64,000 nucleotides of DNA from Podospora pseudoanserina (Eukaryota; Ascomycota; Sordariomycetes; Sordariales; Podosporaceae): assembly GCF_035222485.1 (NCBI RefSeq), contig NW_026946671.1, positions 124,001 to 188,000 of the forward strand, read 5' to 3'. Below are positions 1-13,300 of this stretch, piece after piece. A program made the position numbers and the translations under genes. Within the stretch, counting starts at the first letter, position 1; every line of letters starts with the position of its first letter. The notes under the pieces were generated by a model. The model worked only from the letters and a program-made list of their open reading frames with translations, had not been told where the DNA came from and did not search any database.

Positions 1-39
1 GACACAGGTGTGAGAAAATGTCCCTTATCCACCCCATAG

Positions 40-100
40 CAAGAAGAAGAAGAAGAAGAAGAAGAAGAAGAAGAAGAAGAAGAAGAAGAAGAAGAAGAAG

Positions 101-132
<32 letters not shown>

Positions 133-140
133 GAAGAAGA
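40..140. repeat. (AAG)n trinucleotide microsatellite
   Basis: About 30 near-perfect tandem copies of AAG/GAA run from about 40 to 140, interrupted once by a TAG near the right end. The tract is purine-only on the plus strand. It lies downstream of the 3' end of the minus-strand DUF2841 gene and overlaps no credible coding frame. The rest of 1-692 shows nothing I can assign beyond the presumed 3' UTR of that gene. Confidence 0.97.
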
Positions 141-692
141 GAATAAGATTTCATAACAGCCATAAACAATTCCCCCCAATGCAAAAGGTCCCAACACTAA
201 CCCCCATCCCCCATGTCAAGAGCCCCTCTGAACAGACAGGAATTTATTACCGAGAAAGAAAAAAGTGCAACAGACCAGCATCAGAATACCCAAGTAAAGA
301 AACAAACTCATGCAAAAAGATCGATCCCCTCTATCCAATCCACCCGACTGCTCACCCGGAGCAAGCGATGTTACTTTGCGCCTTAACCGCAAAAAACTGA
401 TAGAAGCAAAGGACAAACTTCGCTGTTGCTGAACCCCCCAAGAAAGCTGCAAACCCAAACTGTGTTCCTGAATGTAAAAAAGAAAATGGCAGTCATCAAT
501 CTGAAGCGCCACGCTCAAGAAAAGAAAACCCAAATCAATCCAACCAACCCACTTCACCCATCTCCTGTGCTGTTGTCCACATCAGTCTCCGTTTTGCCTG
601 TCAAGATACCCAAAAGCAGTCAACCACCCATTTGTGCAAAGTTGTTGTTATTGTTGCTGTGCATCCCCTAACCCCCACCTATCGTCCCATGG

Positions 693-2565
693 CTACTGTG
701 ACCCGTCTCTGGGAAACCTCCCCGTCGGCGATAGGTAACTGTTATTACGATATAGAGTGTGAGAACCCGGCAGCGTCTCATATCCCGACGTCAAATAGGA
801 TTGGGGCTGCAAAGACGGGGCTTGCTCATGAGTCGGATAAACGTGCGATGTATGTGCCGGTTGCGCTTGCGTGTATGTATACATCCCGGACGCCGTCGTC
901 TGAGCCGCCGGATTGTGTTGCCACTGAGTCGGATACAGCGTCGCCGGTCCGGTCGATCCTCCAAAATCGGCAGCAGATCCGTACATGGCTCGGCGGCTGT
1001 TGTCAACCTCTTGCATTGGACTGGCCAGATGAGGTGGCCCGCCAACCGTTAGGGAAACTCCTTCCACATAGTTTTGCTGTGTTGGTGCCAAATCGGTATG
1101 CACGATTGCGGGACCAGGATGAGCATCGCGCATCGCCATGTCGCTTCCGTAGCTCTGGACAGACATGGTTCGGGCGATGGGGTCCGGGGCATCACCGGTA
1201 TCCTCCTCACGCTTGACCCGCTCGTATTCGGCCTCATGCCCATCGTCGTCGTCGTCCTCGGGCTCGTGGTTATCCGCCGTCACGAAGATTTGGGTGGTGG
1301 GGTCTGCAGGACACGTTAATCATCAGAAACTCAGTGCCTCAGTTTGCTCAGCACTCACCTATCTCACCCCTCTTGAGCTTCTCCTCCGCCTTTGCTACCT
1401 TAAACGCCTCCTTGAGCCACAGTTTCTTCTTCATGTTCTCCCCCGAGGCATTGAAGAAAGAGGCGGCAGCATCCATAGCAGCCTCCTCCAGCTTGGCCAC
1501 AGTCAGATGTTGCGACCGAATGTCCTCGTGTTGCTTATGATTCGGCTCAGTAAGCATGCGGAGGATATGGGTCAGCAGGTGCACACGCTCTAATCAAAAT
1601 ATTAGCAACCTGGCGTTCTTTCAGATTCAGATACCCAAGAGTATGATGGTACACAGACCTTCTTTCTTGATGTGATCCGGTTCCTTGTGCCTCAGAAGCA
1701 CTCTGTTAGGACCATAGTCATTTGGCCACCACCTTGGTGCCGCCTCTTGACCCTTTGTATAAGGATGGTTCGTCTGCTTTTTGGGCTCCATAAGCTTCAC
1801 AAAGGCCTTGGCAATGCACCGGCAGAGAATCTGGTGACAGAGCCGAAAACGACGTTCATAAAAGGCCCGCACAACATCCGAATCTCCAATCATGATGGTG
1901 GTCTTCCTCGACCCGGCAGTGACGGTAGCCACCTCCTCCTCCTCCAACGACCGTGGTGCTCTGGCCCGTCGTGGGCGTTTCCTGCGTTGGGAGGCAGCGC
2001 CATGATCAAACTCGTCATGATCATATCCTCTGTCGTGACGACCGTATGGGCCTACAGCATGCGCATAATAGAGATCATTACCAGAATAATCTCCCTGAAG
2101 AGGGCCAGTCTCTCCTGCAATCGTGTTAGCATACATCGGAATGAAAGATGACATGGATGAGGTTCCGTACTTGATACGTGTGGGGGTATTCCTTGCTGAT
2201 ACTGCAGGAAGATGTTCATGTGGAACATCCTGCTAGCATCTACCGCATCGACATTCTCTGGACCAGAAAAGAAAGCGTGCTCGCCATTCTCGAGGGTAAC
2301 TGCAAGAAAGAAGTTCTTGTGGTTGATGTGGCAGACTTCTCGCAACGCTCTGCCAACTGTCTGCAACACTGTTAGTTCCTGTTTTCAGGAAGAGAGGATG
2401 TGAGATTCAGTTCTAGACACGTACTGCAGGAGGCACTGTCCTAACAGAATCTGGTGCCAGGTAACGGCCATCCCCTGGAGCCGGCATCAGACCGGCTCTT
2501 TCTGGTTGCCACGCTTGCCTTGGATGAGCAGGTCGGGGATAGACATGGCTGTGAGTATTAACCAT
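693..2565 (-). CDS. DUF2841 / YDR124W-like helical-bundle protein (frame broken once)
   Basis: I read four exons: 2565-2425, 2360-1659, 1589-1359 and 1303-693, giving about 561 aa. Start is the ATG at 2565. The introns (2361-2424, 1590-1658, 1304-1358) have GT-AG ends and good phase agreement. The core in exons 2-3 carries the hallmarks of the DUF2841 (Pfam PF11001) family: an FYERRFRLC stretch, CIAKAFVKLMEPKKQ, a WWP motif, then KEPDHIKKE joined across the splice to ERVHLLTHIL. An Arg/Lys-rich patch (RRKRPRRARAPR) precedes the domain and could be a nuclear signal. The C-terminus is acidic, then low-complexity, rich in Gln, Thr, Ser and Pro. The family is fungal and of unknown biochemistry; one Aspergillus member is linked to the hrmA cluster. 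Exon 2 changes frame at a five-base C run (plus strand G 2182-2186): upstream reads HKNFFLAVTLENG..., downstream reads TRIKYGTSS..., and one extra C would join them. Confidence 0.8.
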
Positions 2566-5500
2566 GATTGCGGTGAGTCGACTTGAGCTCAAAGTTGTGA
2601 TGGTGCTAGGTGAGGTTGGAGGTGTTACAGTGCTGGAATCAGATGGGTCTGGGGGGCTTCACGCTGATATATCCGTTGGCACCCAATCACTTGTGCCCAG
2701 GAAGGGGGAGGGGGGGGGGTGGTCAGACAGCCTTTGTTGGATGGTTGTGATAGCGACAGAGCCTGAAGGTGAAGGAACCCTTGCTAGCGTTTAGCAGGGA
2801 GAGGAAGCTTGTCAAGACGCCGTCAACTTATTGCAGGCGGGCAGACGTTGGTTAACGGTGCCAAAGGTTAGGGAAGCCACGGGTATTCCTGATGATCGGA
2901 TGGAACGGAAGGCAACGTGCTGGTGGCCGAGATGGAGACGGGAGGGGGACCAAACAGCCAGAGTCCCTGGTAGTCCAATGACAGCTCTGATGGAGACAGT
3001 AATGGCTGGGCCACAAAGAAGGTCGATGGCTGCTTGTCAGGGAGCAATTTCAGTGCTGTTTGCAATATTGATGCTGGAGGTGGAGACACTGGGGTGCTGG
3101 TCTCAAACACAAGTGTGAGATGGGGGCTGCGAACTCCTGGGTGGGAGATGGACCACGGTCAGTCTTTGTTGTCTGCAAGTTGCATGAGACACTCTGGTGG
3201 TCAGGACTCACCAGTCAACGGCGGTTCTCTTCCGTCTAATATCCACCAGGGGCTGGACCCTCAACGTAGCTGATGTGGGTGCAGGATGCTGATGTCAATG
3301 TGGAGGTGAGAAGGTGCGTGCATGTGGGTGTGTGGGTAAAAACAAAAGTGTATATAGTGTGTAGAAATACGTATGTATGCGGGTAAGGAGGGCGCCCCCT
3401 GCCTTTCAAGAAGCTGGTCCTGAATCCAGCCTGGATCCTTGGGCGCAAGGAACCTCGAAAAAGCAGCGGCTAATGACAAGCAGAACACGAAAAGGTGGCG
3501 GGAGCAGGCCGGCCTAGACGGAACAGACAGTGGTTTGAAAAATTCCCAACACGGTGGTTCCTGAAGACGATAGTCCTGACGATCGTGGGGGAGAGCGCAA
3601 GAAATAGCAGATCGAGTACATGCAGAAATGTATGCAATAAGCAGCTGTCACTCTGCTGCCGAGCTGGTGATCACCACGAGCAGGGCCGAGCCTAGAGGCT
3701 TGGTGTTGGAGGTGACTGGCTCCGCTCTTGTTGAAGAGCGTGTGGGTGGTGAGGGCTAGTGTGTGAATGGTGAGAGTTCTGGTGGTGTCAGAGAAACAGT
3801 CAGTATGTCGAGTTGGGCTTGTCGTGGGTTCATGCAGGTGTCGAAACAATGCTAGACCAGAGAGAGAGTGCTTCCGAAAAAGGAGGCAGGAGACGGGGGA
3901 GGAAAATATAGAAGGGATCGACCGCTTGTCACACAGAAAAAAACAGTTAACAGCTACAAATTTCTGGGCATTTGATTTGAGGCTTCAAATCGGTAGGCTG
4001 TCGGGGTTGGGACCACAGACGTCAGCACAGAGGGCGAGAGTACGACAGCGGACAAACGAGTGGGTGATTGCTCTACTCGATAGCCAGTTTGAACTTGGCA
4101 GCCCAACTGCAGAGTGACCAGGCACTGCAGGACGGACTGCAGCGGCAGCGGGTTTTGTTCTCAAGGCGACTCGATTGGGACCTTGGGAGTGTCGGGTCGC
4201 ACTGTAGTTGCATGTATATCGGGAGCGTGCAGCGGGGTCTGGGAGAGACGACGACGGTGGTGGTGGTGGTGGTGAGGGGGTGTGCCAAACGCTGACGATT
4301 CAGCCATGGCCTCAGCCGGCATGGGTCCATGTTGCAAGACAGCCCCCCAGCCCGTGTTCGACTTTACTCTTGCTGTCCACCAGGCGGCAACACCGTTGTT
4401 ACGATGCGATAAGTGCCACGGGAGCTTGACCTTTCTGTGATCTGTGGCACCTAAGTAAACATGTACTGATTAAGGGCCTGATACATTCCATATACCTCAT
4501 GTTCTACCTTCTTAACATGATGGCAGAGGCCGTGGTGATATCGCAATGTATGCTGCCCCTGGCAGTCCTAAATCTCGCAGAGCAACCAACACGAGGGGAC
4601 GGCCGACTGTCGGCACAGTTGTACGAGTACTGTATTCGTACTGTTAGGTGTTGGCCTGGTGAGGAGAGAGGTGAGACAAAATGATAAGGCGTCAGCCGTC
4701 GAGCTGCTCCTGGATACCTGGTAAAGGTCCAAGCTCCTCAAGCTCCTCAAGCTCCTCAAGCTTCCGCCAGGTTAGGTAGATCTCGTCCCTGTGGGGCCAG
4801 GGCGGGGGTTAGTTACGGGGGTCCACCGACTGCGGGAGTTCGCGATTTCCTGGATCCCGGAAACAGCTTCCCAAAGAAGGCGCGACAGCTTCGGCGAGGT
4901 GGAGTCGTCGAGAGCACGAGCCAATTGTCTGATGAAAGTGTCAAAAGTTTATCATGACAGATGATGCCCTCTTCTATGCTGTGCTCTGCTCCTCAGGCAG
5001 ATACCGAGATGCCCAAACGATTTGACGCGCATTGCCAAGGACACAATCATCCTGCCAGTGGATATAGGGCGATGATCAATGCCTCGGTATGCTCCTTGTT
5101 GTGCACAGTCTAACATCTCCATCTCCGCCAACAGATGCCCAACTCTGCTCTCCCTCACGAAGCAGGCTAGAGCATTAATCATCGCTTAGGTGACCTGCCC
5201 AACTGCTGCCATGCTGCGGCCAGAGATGCACGCAGTAAGCAGCAAGATGGATGGGGAAATCAAGGGATGCACTTGTCGCCGAATTCTGCTCTTTCTGCAT
5301 TGTTGCGCTTCCAGCTTGTCAGGCTTTTGATGTGACGCTGCTGATTCGACTCGACTGGTCTCCGCCAACCGCTGTGTACCGTACCCGAGCATAGCCTAAT
5401 GGTGCATTTTCAGGCCAAACACCTTCTATCGTCAGAAATCAATTGCCAGTGACAACTGGGCAAAAAATAACATATAACCGCATCGATGCCAGAGCTGCAA

Positions 5501-8500
5501 TTGCGTGCTGACCACACCACACTCAACCGTTGGGCAGCACCTACCTCTAACGCAATCGAGCAACTTTGGAAGGAACACCCGAGAGGGGAACAACCAGGGC
5601 ACCTCACCAAAGACAGGAACAACAGGAGAAAGGCAGGAGCACCTCACTTCATGTGGAGAGAGAGAGGAAGCTACCCCCACTGCCTCGACTTCTATAACTG
5701 CCATCTATCTGCTGCCTTATCTTTTCCCGTCGTTTCATTTCCTTATCAAAGGGAAATATTCCTGCTGGGTCAGACTTGCAACCAGTGCAACTGCCGGTTT
5801 TCTGATTACCTAATCATGGCCTCGATGAGTCTCCGGCTCTGGCCAACTTCACCACTTCTTCGTCTCCTCATATCTCACTTCTAACCTGTTGTCAGATGCG
5901 CGGTACCAGATTGCCGGAACGGCCCTTGCCCACCCGTCCGCCGTCTCTGGTCAACTTGACGAAAACCGCATTTGACAGCATTGGCCGACAATCTCTGCTG
6001 TTTCTTGCCAATTCTTGCGGGGTCGGCTTACCTCTTTGGAGGACATGGTGCTCCAGTTGGTTCTCACCACGCCCAGCCGCCAGGATTCCTCGGTGGAAAT
6101 GAAACCACTCTCTCGGGACCGGCATTCGGACGTCCATCGTTGACCTCATCGTTTTCTGACCGCCAGACGCCATCATTTCTTTTGGGCATGGAATCTCGCT
6201 GGCTCGTCGTGGATTTCCACAGCTCTCAGAAAGGAGAAATGTCCTCCGATCCTGGCTGGCATTGATTGCCTGCCAACCGCCTGCGATAACCCCCTCCCCG
6301 CTTCCATCGATGACCATACAGGCTCCTTTGCAGCGCATCTCGGGCAGTCTGCCCTATCAGACGCCACCAGATCAGCCAGGCCACAGTTTGTGGCTTCCCC
6401 TCCTCTTGAAACAGCAACCGCCGTCAACCAACATGTCTTGCTGTCGTCGCATGCATTGGGCACAGATACTGACTGTACATGCTGGTCATCACCAAAGCCA
6501 AGCCTCCCGGTCCAGATCTCGACAGGTCCCTATGTTTCTTCGTCCAACCACATCTTGCCCAAGTCAACCAATCAGCGGCATGAAAAGCAGCCCTTTTCCC
6601 CCAGGTTTTGACAGCCACAGACTAGGGGTGGCCCAAGCGGCCCGAGGATAAGTTACACAAACAAACTTGTAGTGGACCGACGTGTTTCTATGGCTATTCC
6701 CCTTTCAGTTTCTCTTGCATGGTGAGAAATGCCACGGCGATCCAACTGGCTATGAATCAGCCTGACGGCGGAAATGGCGCGCACAAACAAGGCGGTGGCT
6801 GGCAAGCCTTTTTCGACCATCATCAATCACCAGTGGTTAGTGCAACTGGGCTGTTACCGAGCTGGTGGTAACCTCCGTAACCTCTCGGAGGAAAACACCA
6901 CGGAAAATCATTGTTTCCGACAGCGAAGGATTCAGCCTTCCAGCCAACACTAGAAGGATCATTTTTGGCAGGCGAGGTGTCAGAAGCAGCCAGAGCGGGA
7001 GCGGCTGGAAATGTGTGTCTGGCTCTGACATCAGGGCTTCAGACAGCTGGCGTCTTACTCGCGAGATGGTGTGCTATCGACCTCCCAACCTGGGGAAGAG
7101 GTTGGCCCAACATGGTAGTCCGTAGCCGTCTTGGCCCAGCTGGTTCCGAGGTTTCAGCATTGGAGCACCTGTTGGTTGCGTCCATACCACGACCGCAACG
7201 CTCACCACGATGGTTCACAGTGCTGACGCTGCGCTCATGCATCTCCTGGCTGGTTCCACAACGCAGGGCACATCGATAGCCACGGCAAGCGTACCCTTCG
7301 CAACTTGCAACACCAACACCAGGCATTGCTACAAGAGTCCGAACCTCTCGGTCTTTGATGCGCACCAACGACCTTTGCATAGCTTCTTCACTAGTTGACG
7401 CCGAACAAGCTAGAACAACATCGCCAACAACGCAGCACGCAGCAAAAGGTCTTGTCAACGATTTGTTTTCCTGATAAGCTCATCGGTTCGACTTGGATGA
7501 GACACGAGAGGGTCTAATTGAGAGCAGCTTACGACTTCCGACGCCAGTCGTCTTGATCATCGCCCGCCTCTTTGCTCGGTTGCAACGCGCACTGTCGAGT
7601 ATGTACATCCAGGCATATCACGACAGCTATGCCTAGGATCACCTTGTCCTCGATGGCCAACCCCTTTTTGTGCTCCCACAGCACGCTTTCAACTCGACAG
7701 TAGCCTGGGCACCTGTGTAACCCACCCCAAAGGGCAGTTCAACGTACCGCCTAATCTTCGAGTCTGGGTCCCTCCATTATGAATATCTCAACCACTCATC
7801 CGTCCCTCCTATTTTCCCGGTGTCTGCTGTGCTACAAACCCATTCGGCGTGTCCTGTCCATCTGGTATCGATTGCCGAAGGAAACTGTATGAGGCCTTAT
7901 CCCCGCACCTGTGACTGCCTGCGTGATCAGCAGCTCATGGCCGTTTAAATGGCAATGATGTTGGGGCTATCCATGCCCACGTAACACAACCGCTGCGTGT
8001 GCGTCGTGTCAAGCCATTTTTTCTAAACATGCATCGATGAGGCATCTGTCAGGGCGCGAAACGAGGGGAACGGTCACTATCGATTTACAAGACGACAAAA
8101 TGAAGGCATATCCACACCTTGTCAGATCATACCGGCTCGCGTCCCATGCGAGGATAGTCCACACGCCGACCACGATTGAATCCCTTATCAAGAAGGACAT
8201 GTCTTTTATTAGCTTGGTTTGACTGAAAACCAATCATCTCATCACTACCCTCCATCCCATCATGGCCTCCGCCGCAGCCGCACGCATGTACACACCACGA
8301 CCCTTACACAAAGAACTCCAGATTTCCGTGTTGATACTACACTGGAAGGGCCTATCCTTTCCACTTTTGTGTGTCGTAGTCGACGCAACCTAACGCTTAC
8401 TTTTCTCCCCAAGAGCATGGTGTACACTTTTGCCAGGAAACCAAGGAGAGAGGCTCGCCTTGTCGATGAGACGGCCATCTTGTTGATATTCATGATATTC

Positions 8501-10358
8501 AACGGCCATGTCAATCAGGAACAGCTTTTTTCTTTGGTGTAGCATCCAGCTCGCTTAACTGTCCTCCCAAGGTTAATCCAAACAAGATCCTTGCAGGCCG
8601 TTGTTGTGTGGTTTTTTGGGGTTCGTTACAACATGGCACCAACAGAAGCTCATCACCCCCTGCCTATCCCGCTTTGTCAACCACACCCACAGCCTTTTTG
8701 ATTAATGGGTTTTTTCGGAGTATCGGGATACACGGCAGGAAGGATAGGTCACGAGATTGCTCACGGGGGTCTGGGGTGTGACTGGACAGTGTGTGGTTTT
8801 GCTCTGACCGCACACCATCTTTTTTGGGAGGGAGTGTGCGGTGGTGTACAACACCTTTTGATGTCTGCGTACGCAAAAAATCTGTGAGATTTGAGGTACG
8901 GATGGGTAAAGGCGGGTTACTGGTTTGGGGGATTCCGGTTTTTATTGCTGACGTTTATTTGGTTATCAGCAATGTCTGTTTTCATCTCCATCGATAAGCT
9001 TGATGTCTTTTGGGAAACAGACGGTGCTGACCGCTTCCTCGTTTGAGTCTTTTTGTTTCTTGGAAGGCGTCGCCAACAAGGAAGCAAAATATAGGCGAGA
9101 CGAAACGAGCAAAAGGGCCGCGATTAGAAGGTATGTTGCTGTGGACAGAATAGATGGCGCTATCCTTTTGGGCATAATGAATATCCTTCTAGACGTATTT
9201 TTTTTTTCTAATAATCACTCGGCAGTACCAGTTATCTTGTCCACGACGACATGGGAAGGTAAAGCAGAGCAAGGCAAGGGATGGAAATCCTTCGCGGGGT
9301 ACCACCACCACAGATTGAAACGAACCAACAAGGGTGCCCAAAAAGAAAGGAGGCTTGCATCGAACCGGTCTGTCGGTCTCGATGTTCTCCACATTTTATT
9401 TCTGTTTTGAGGATGAAAAGTGACATGATCTGACGATGACGGTGGGCTTCAGCCCATGCAGATAGATAGATGCTGGCAGCACCGCCGACCTGGTGACTGG
9501 TTGGGGATACGATCTGGGGGGATATGCACCGTCGGCAAGTTTCTACATGAGAAGGAAGGGCGCTAAATTAGACGGCACCATTGAAACAGGAAAGAGCAAA
9601 AGGAAAATGAATCACCATCTGCACAGAGGGGTCAGAAGGGCTGGGGAGGTGGGAAGGAAAGAGAATCATGAAAAGCACAAGAACTTGAAACAGGTGTGTG
9701 AGAATTTTAAAAAGAAGAACCGCTAAAGGTAGACGCCAAAGGGCCAACGATCATGCGACAGGGCGAAGCCGATCAACGTGAGGAAAAAGGTGAGGGATAT
9801 AGGTACATGGCATGTAGATGATTGACTATGAACAGGGCCAAGGTGATGGATGAAAAGAAACGAAAGGACTCTCTTCTCATAGAAAATCAAGCTTCAACCC
9901 TCAGAAGAAGGAAAAAAAGAAAAAGGAAGAAAAAACCCGAGGAACCCCCCCCCTACCCCCCCTCCCCTCAAGATCGATCAAAGATCAGAGCTGCAGGAGT
10001 GGTGACAGATCGGGGGAGTTGGTTGTCAAAAGTTCTGTTATTTTCCTCGGCAACCTACCCTCCCTCAAACCTGCCGGATCTCACAGCTCGCTCCATCAGA
10101 ATCGAAATCTCATCATAACTGATCATTTTTGTTCCCTCATTCTTTTAGACATGAATGATGATGATGATGTGTTGTGTTGTTTACATGTTTTGATCCCACC
10201 CCCGCTTATGATATCTACTCCTGCAGCACCTTTTATCAATCTTGAACTCCCCACAACCCATTTTATACATAGCACCACTCTTTTCCCCATCCCCCCCTTC
10301 AGACAGCTCGTGTCTCCCCTTCCCCAAGTGTCCTCCCCCTTCAACCAGCCCTTTGGCC
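2566..10358. other. 7.8-kb region without a recognisable gene
   Basis: Both strands contain only short overlapping frames (the longest are about 150 codons), with no family I recognise and no chain of exons I could join. Base composition looks ordinary rather than AT-rich, so it is not an obvious RIP or transposon graveyard. It holds low-complexity tracts: a GGT run near 4255-4275, four copies of a 9-mer (AGCTCCTCA-like) at about 4731-4760, and purine then C-rich tracts at 9900-9970. It also holds a 23-bp sequence at 9222-9244 that recurs exactly at 19510-19532. It separates the 5' end of the DUF2841 gene from the 3' end of the ABC transporter, so it may be a long promoter or leader, or host a non-coding RNA. 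Confidence 0.6.
4731..4760. repeat. short tandem 9-mer repeat
   Basis: Consecutive near-identical copies of AGCTCCTCA lie in a non-coding stretch. No function is apparent. Confidence 0.8.
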
Positions 10359-13300
10359 TTACTCCTCCGCCAACCCCGCCTCCCTAACCAACCCATAAAA
10401 CACCCCCCTCTTCTCTATCAACCTCTCGGGCGTATCAAACTCCACCACCTCCCCCCTCTCCAACACCACGACTCTATCACTATCCAAAATAGTATTAATC
10501 CTGTGCGCCACAGTGATAATCGTCCTGTTCGCAAACAACGGTCCCCTCAGCGTGTTCTGCAGCAGCGCATCAGTCTGGACGTCCACCGCGGCAGTGGCTT
10601 CGTCCAAAACCAAAATATTAGACGGGGTGAGCATGGCTCTTGCAAGGGAGACTAGTTGGCGTTGGCCTTGGGATAGGTTGGATCCTGAAATGAAGAAAAA
10701 GGGTTAGTAAACGGTGGGTAAAGGGGTGTGGGACAAAGAGAGAAAGAAGAGGCGGCCAATGAATGCTGTTCCCAAGTTTGTGTGTGTGAGAGAGAGAGGC
10801 TTGTTAAGCTTGATCCTGCGGCCAAACTCGCGCCGGTGTGATAGACCCCACACGGTGAATGAAAAGGCTCAAACTTGGCGTTTGACCGTTGGCGATTCTG
10901 AAAGTTTGGGATGCTCATTACTCCCAGTTGTTGCTGCTCTGCCTTATCGCCCTGCCGGCAGATTGTGGGTGTGATAACCCCTCCACCCACCCCCCCACCA
11001 TGATCCTTACATTTCGGGGGGGCTGGGGTACAGAGGGGGGGGGTATAAGGCAAGGTGATTAAGGTAGGGAGTGAAGGAGGGGGTGCAAAAGGTAAAGGTG
11101 TAGTCGGTGAGCAATTCATGATTCCTAAGCAGCAGCACACAGGCAGGTTTCTTGATGTTGTCGTCGCAATGCCCTTCGGAGTCCGGCCAGCTTGTGTGTC
11201 CAACACACCCTCCTACGCACTCTCGGCGATCATGCAGGGGGAAGGATTGGATCGTGTATACGACGGAGAGACGGAATAGACAGAGAAAGAACAAGAGCAG
11301 ACGGCGAGCGAAGCACCGAACTCCTCTTCCCGTCCTTCTACGTCTCATCGCTCTTCATGTCTCCTTCCGTCTCATCCCATCCCATCCCATCCCATCCCAT
11401 CCATCCCAATCCATCCGCTGTTACACGTGCAGATGACGGCATGCTTCATCTGTCCGTCATGCAGAACGCGCAACGCAAGGAAAGCAGCAACAGAGATATC
11501 GCTTTCGTATCAAGAAAATGTGTTCCCAAAGAATATGGTGTGGCAGCAGCACATGCAGCTAGCCGCGAACGCGCCGCCACCATGCCGAAGAGCGGGCAGC
11601 AGAACACCAACACTGAGGGTTGCACAATAACACACAAGTGCGGGAAAGCGAAAAGCCGATAGAAAGCGCAGAGACAATAGGGAAAACCACGTGGGAAAAT
11701 ATGTGGTGCTTACCTCCTTCGTGAATCTTAGCCTCCAAACCACCCTCCATGGAAGCGACGTGGTCCTTTAGCCGGGCATGTTCTGTGCAGCAAACAGATT
11801 GTTAGTTTTGTGTTCCCGTCATCAAGGCAAATCAGAGGTCAACAGAAAAACCCATGTGAGCTCCGAGATGGTGGGGGGAAAGACCGAAGAGGGGGGATAG
11901 AAACTAGATAGGGGGGCAATGTCACTCTGTGGTAAGTGTAACATGTCAAAATGAACGTACCGAGAACACTCCAGAGTTCGGTGTCATCGTGGACGTGGCC
12001 GGGGTCGAGGTTGTCCCGAACGGTGCCCTCGAATAGAGCGGCGTCCTGAGGGATGATGGCCAGGCGACGTCTGAGATCCAAGAGGCCAATGCTTGAGGTG
12101 TTGAGGCCATCGATGGTGATGTTGCCCGTGTCGGGCTCGATGATCCTGAAGAGGGCTAGGGTCAGCGAGGATTTACCGGCTCCGGTACGTCCCACGACAC
12201 CAATCTTCTCGTGCGACTTGATGTCCAGGTTAATGTTCTTGAGAACCAAATCAAGACCCTCGCGGTAACGAGTGCTGTAGTTGTTGAACTCGACTTCGCC
12301 GCGGGCCGGCCAACTGACAGGCGGCCGATGGCGATGAACGATTTCAGGGGCCTCGCTTGGCAGCTGGGCATATTCAAGCACGCGCTCTACAGACACAATG
12401 TTGGTCTCGACCTCGACCGTCTGACGGACGATCCAGTTGAGGGACGTGGTAATCTGCAGGGCATAAGACATGGCAAAACCAACCCATCCTGCCGACAGCC
12501 CGCTGCCATTGACGACCGACATGACGGCGAAGCCAGCGGCGGCCAGAATCACTACGGCGCCAATAAACTCGAGTCTCACCGCCAACCATCTGTTGGCGCT
12601 GATGGAGGGGAAGTAAGCTCGCAAATTGGCATCTACCCTCCACTCGTTATCGACCTCGAACCTGTCCTGCTGACGGTACGCTCGGATGGTCGAGACACCG
12701 CCGAGTGACTCTTGAAAGTGCGCATAGATAGGACTTCGGCTCACGCTGTCAAGTCTCTTGAGCTCACGAGATGTGCGCAGGTAGTACCGCTGGATGAAGA
12801 TGTACATGGCGCTGAGGGGAACGATCAGGGCAATGAAGGGAGGTACAGTGACCGAGATCATGACTAGCGTGAAGGCGGACTTTGCCAGGTTGTTGAACAA
12901 CATGTTGAAGGTCCGGGCAATCACCTCGTCGACACGATAGATGTCACTATGTAAGGGTCGAGTTAGCACAATCTGAGCAACCCTCGCTAAAGGCAGACCG
13001 CCCCTTCTGCTCCGCTGTTGGACCGCCTGCAAGATACGTAACAGTAACGGAACACAACATGCCCACTAGTGTTGCCCAACCCACCGGAGCCACTCGATTC
13101 TCCCGTCTCATACAACAGTAGCTTGTGCCACGCTTCTGTCGGCGAACAGGAGCAAAACGGGGAGAGCCGAGGGACATAACCGGACAAACAAGGCCCTAAG
13201 AAGAAGCAACAGGATACGTACCTTGAGAACCTATTGAGAATGCGGCCGGCCGGTGTGACGTCGAAAAAGGACATGGGCGACCTGAAGATCGCCGTTGCCA

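Noticed and set aside
5892-6338. 148-codon minus-strand frame in the gene-free region
   Set aside because: No family resemblance, no splice partners, and codon use unlike the clear genes.
12947-13221. extra exon inside ABC transporter intron 6
   Set aside because: The 275-nt stretch is partly open, but the flanking exons already join the conserved [19 protein letters not shown] segment with nothing missing.
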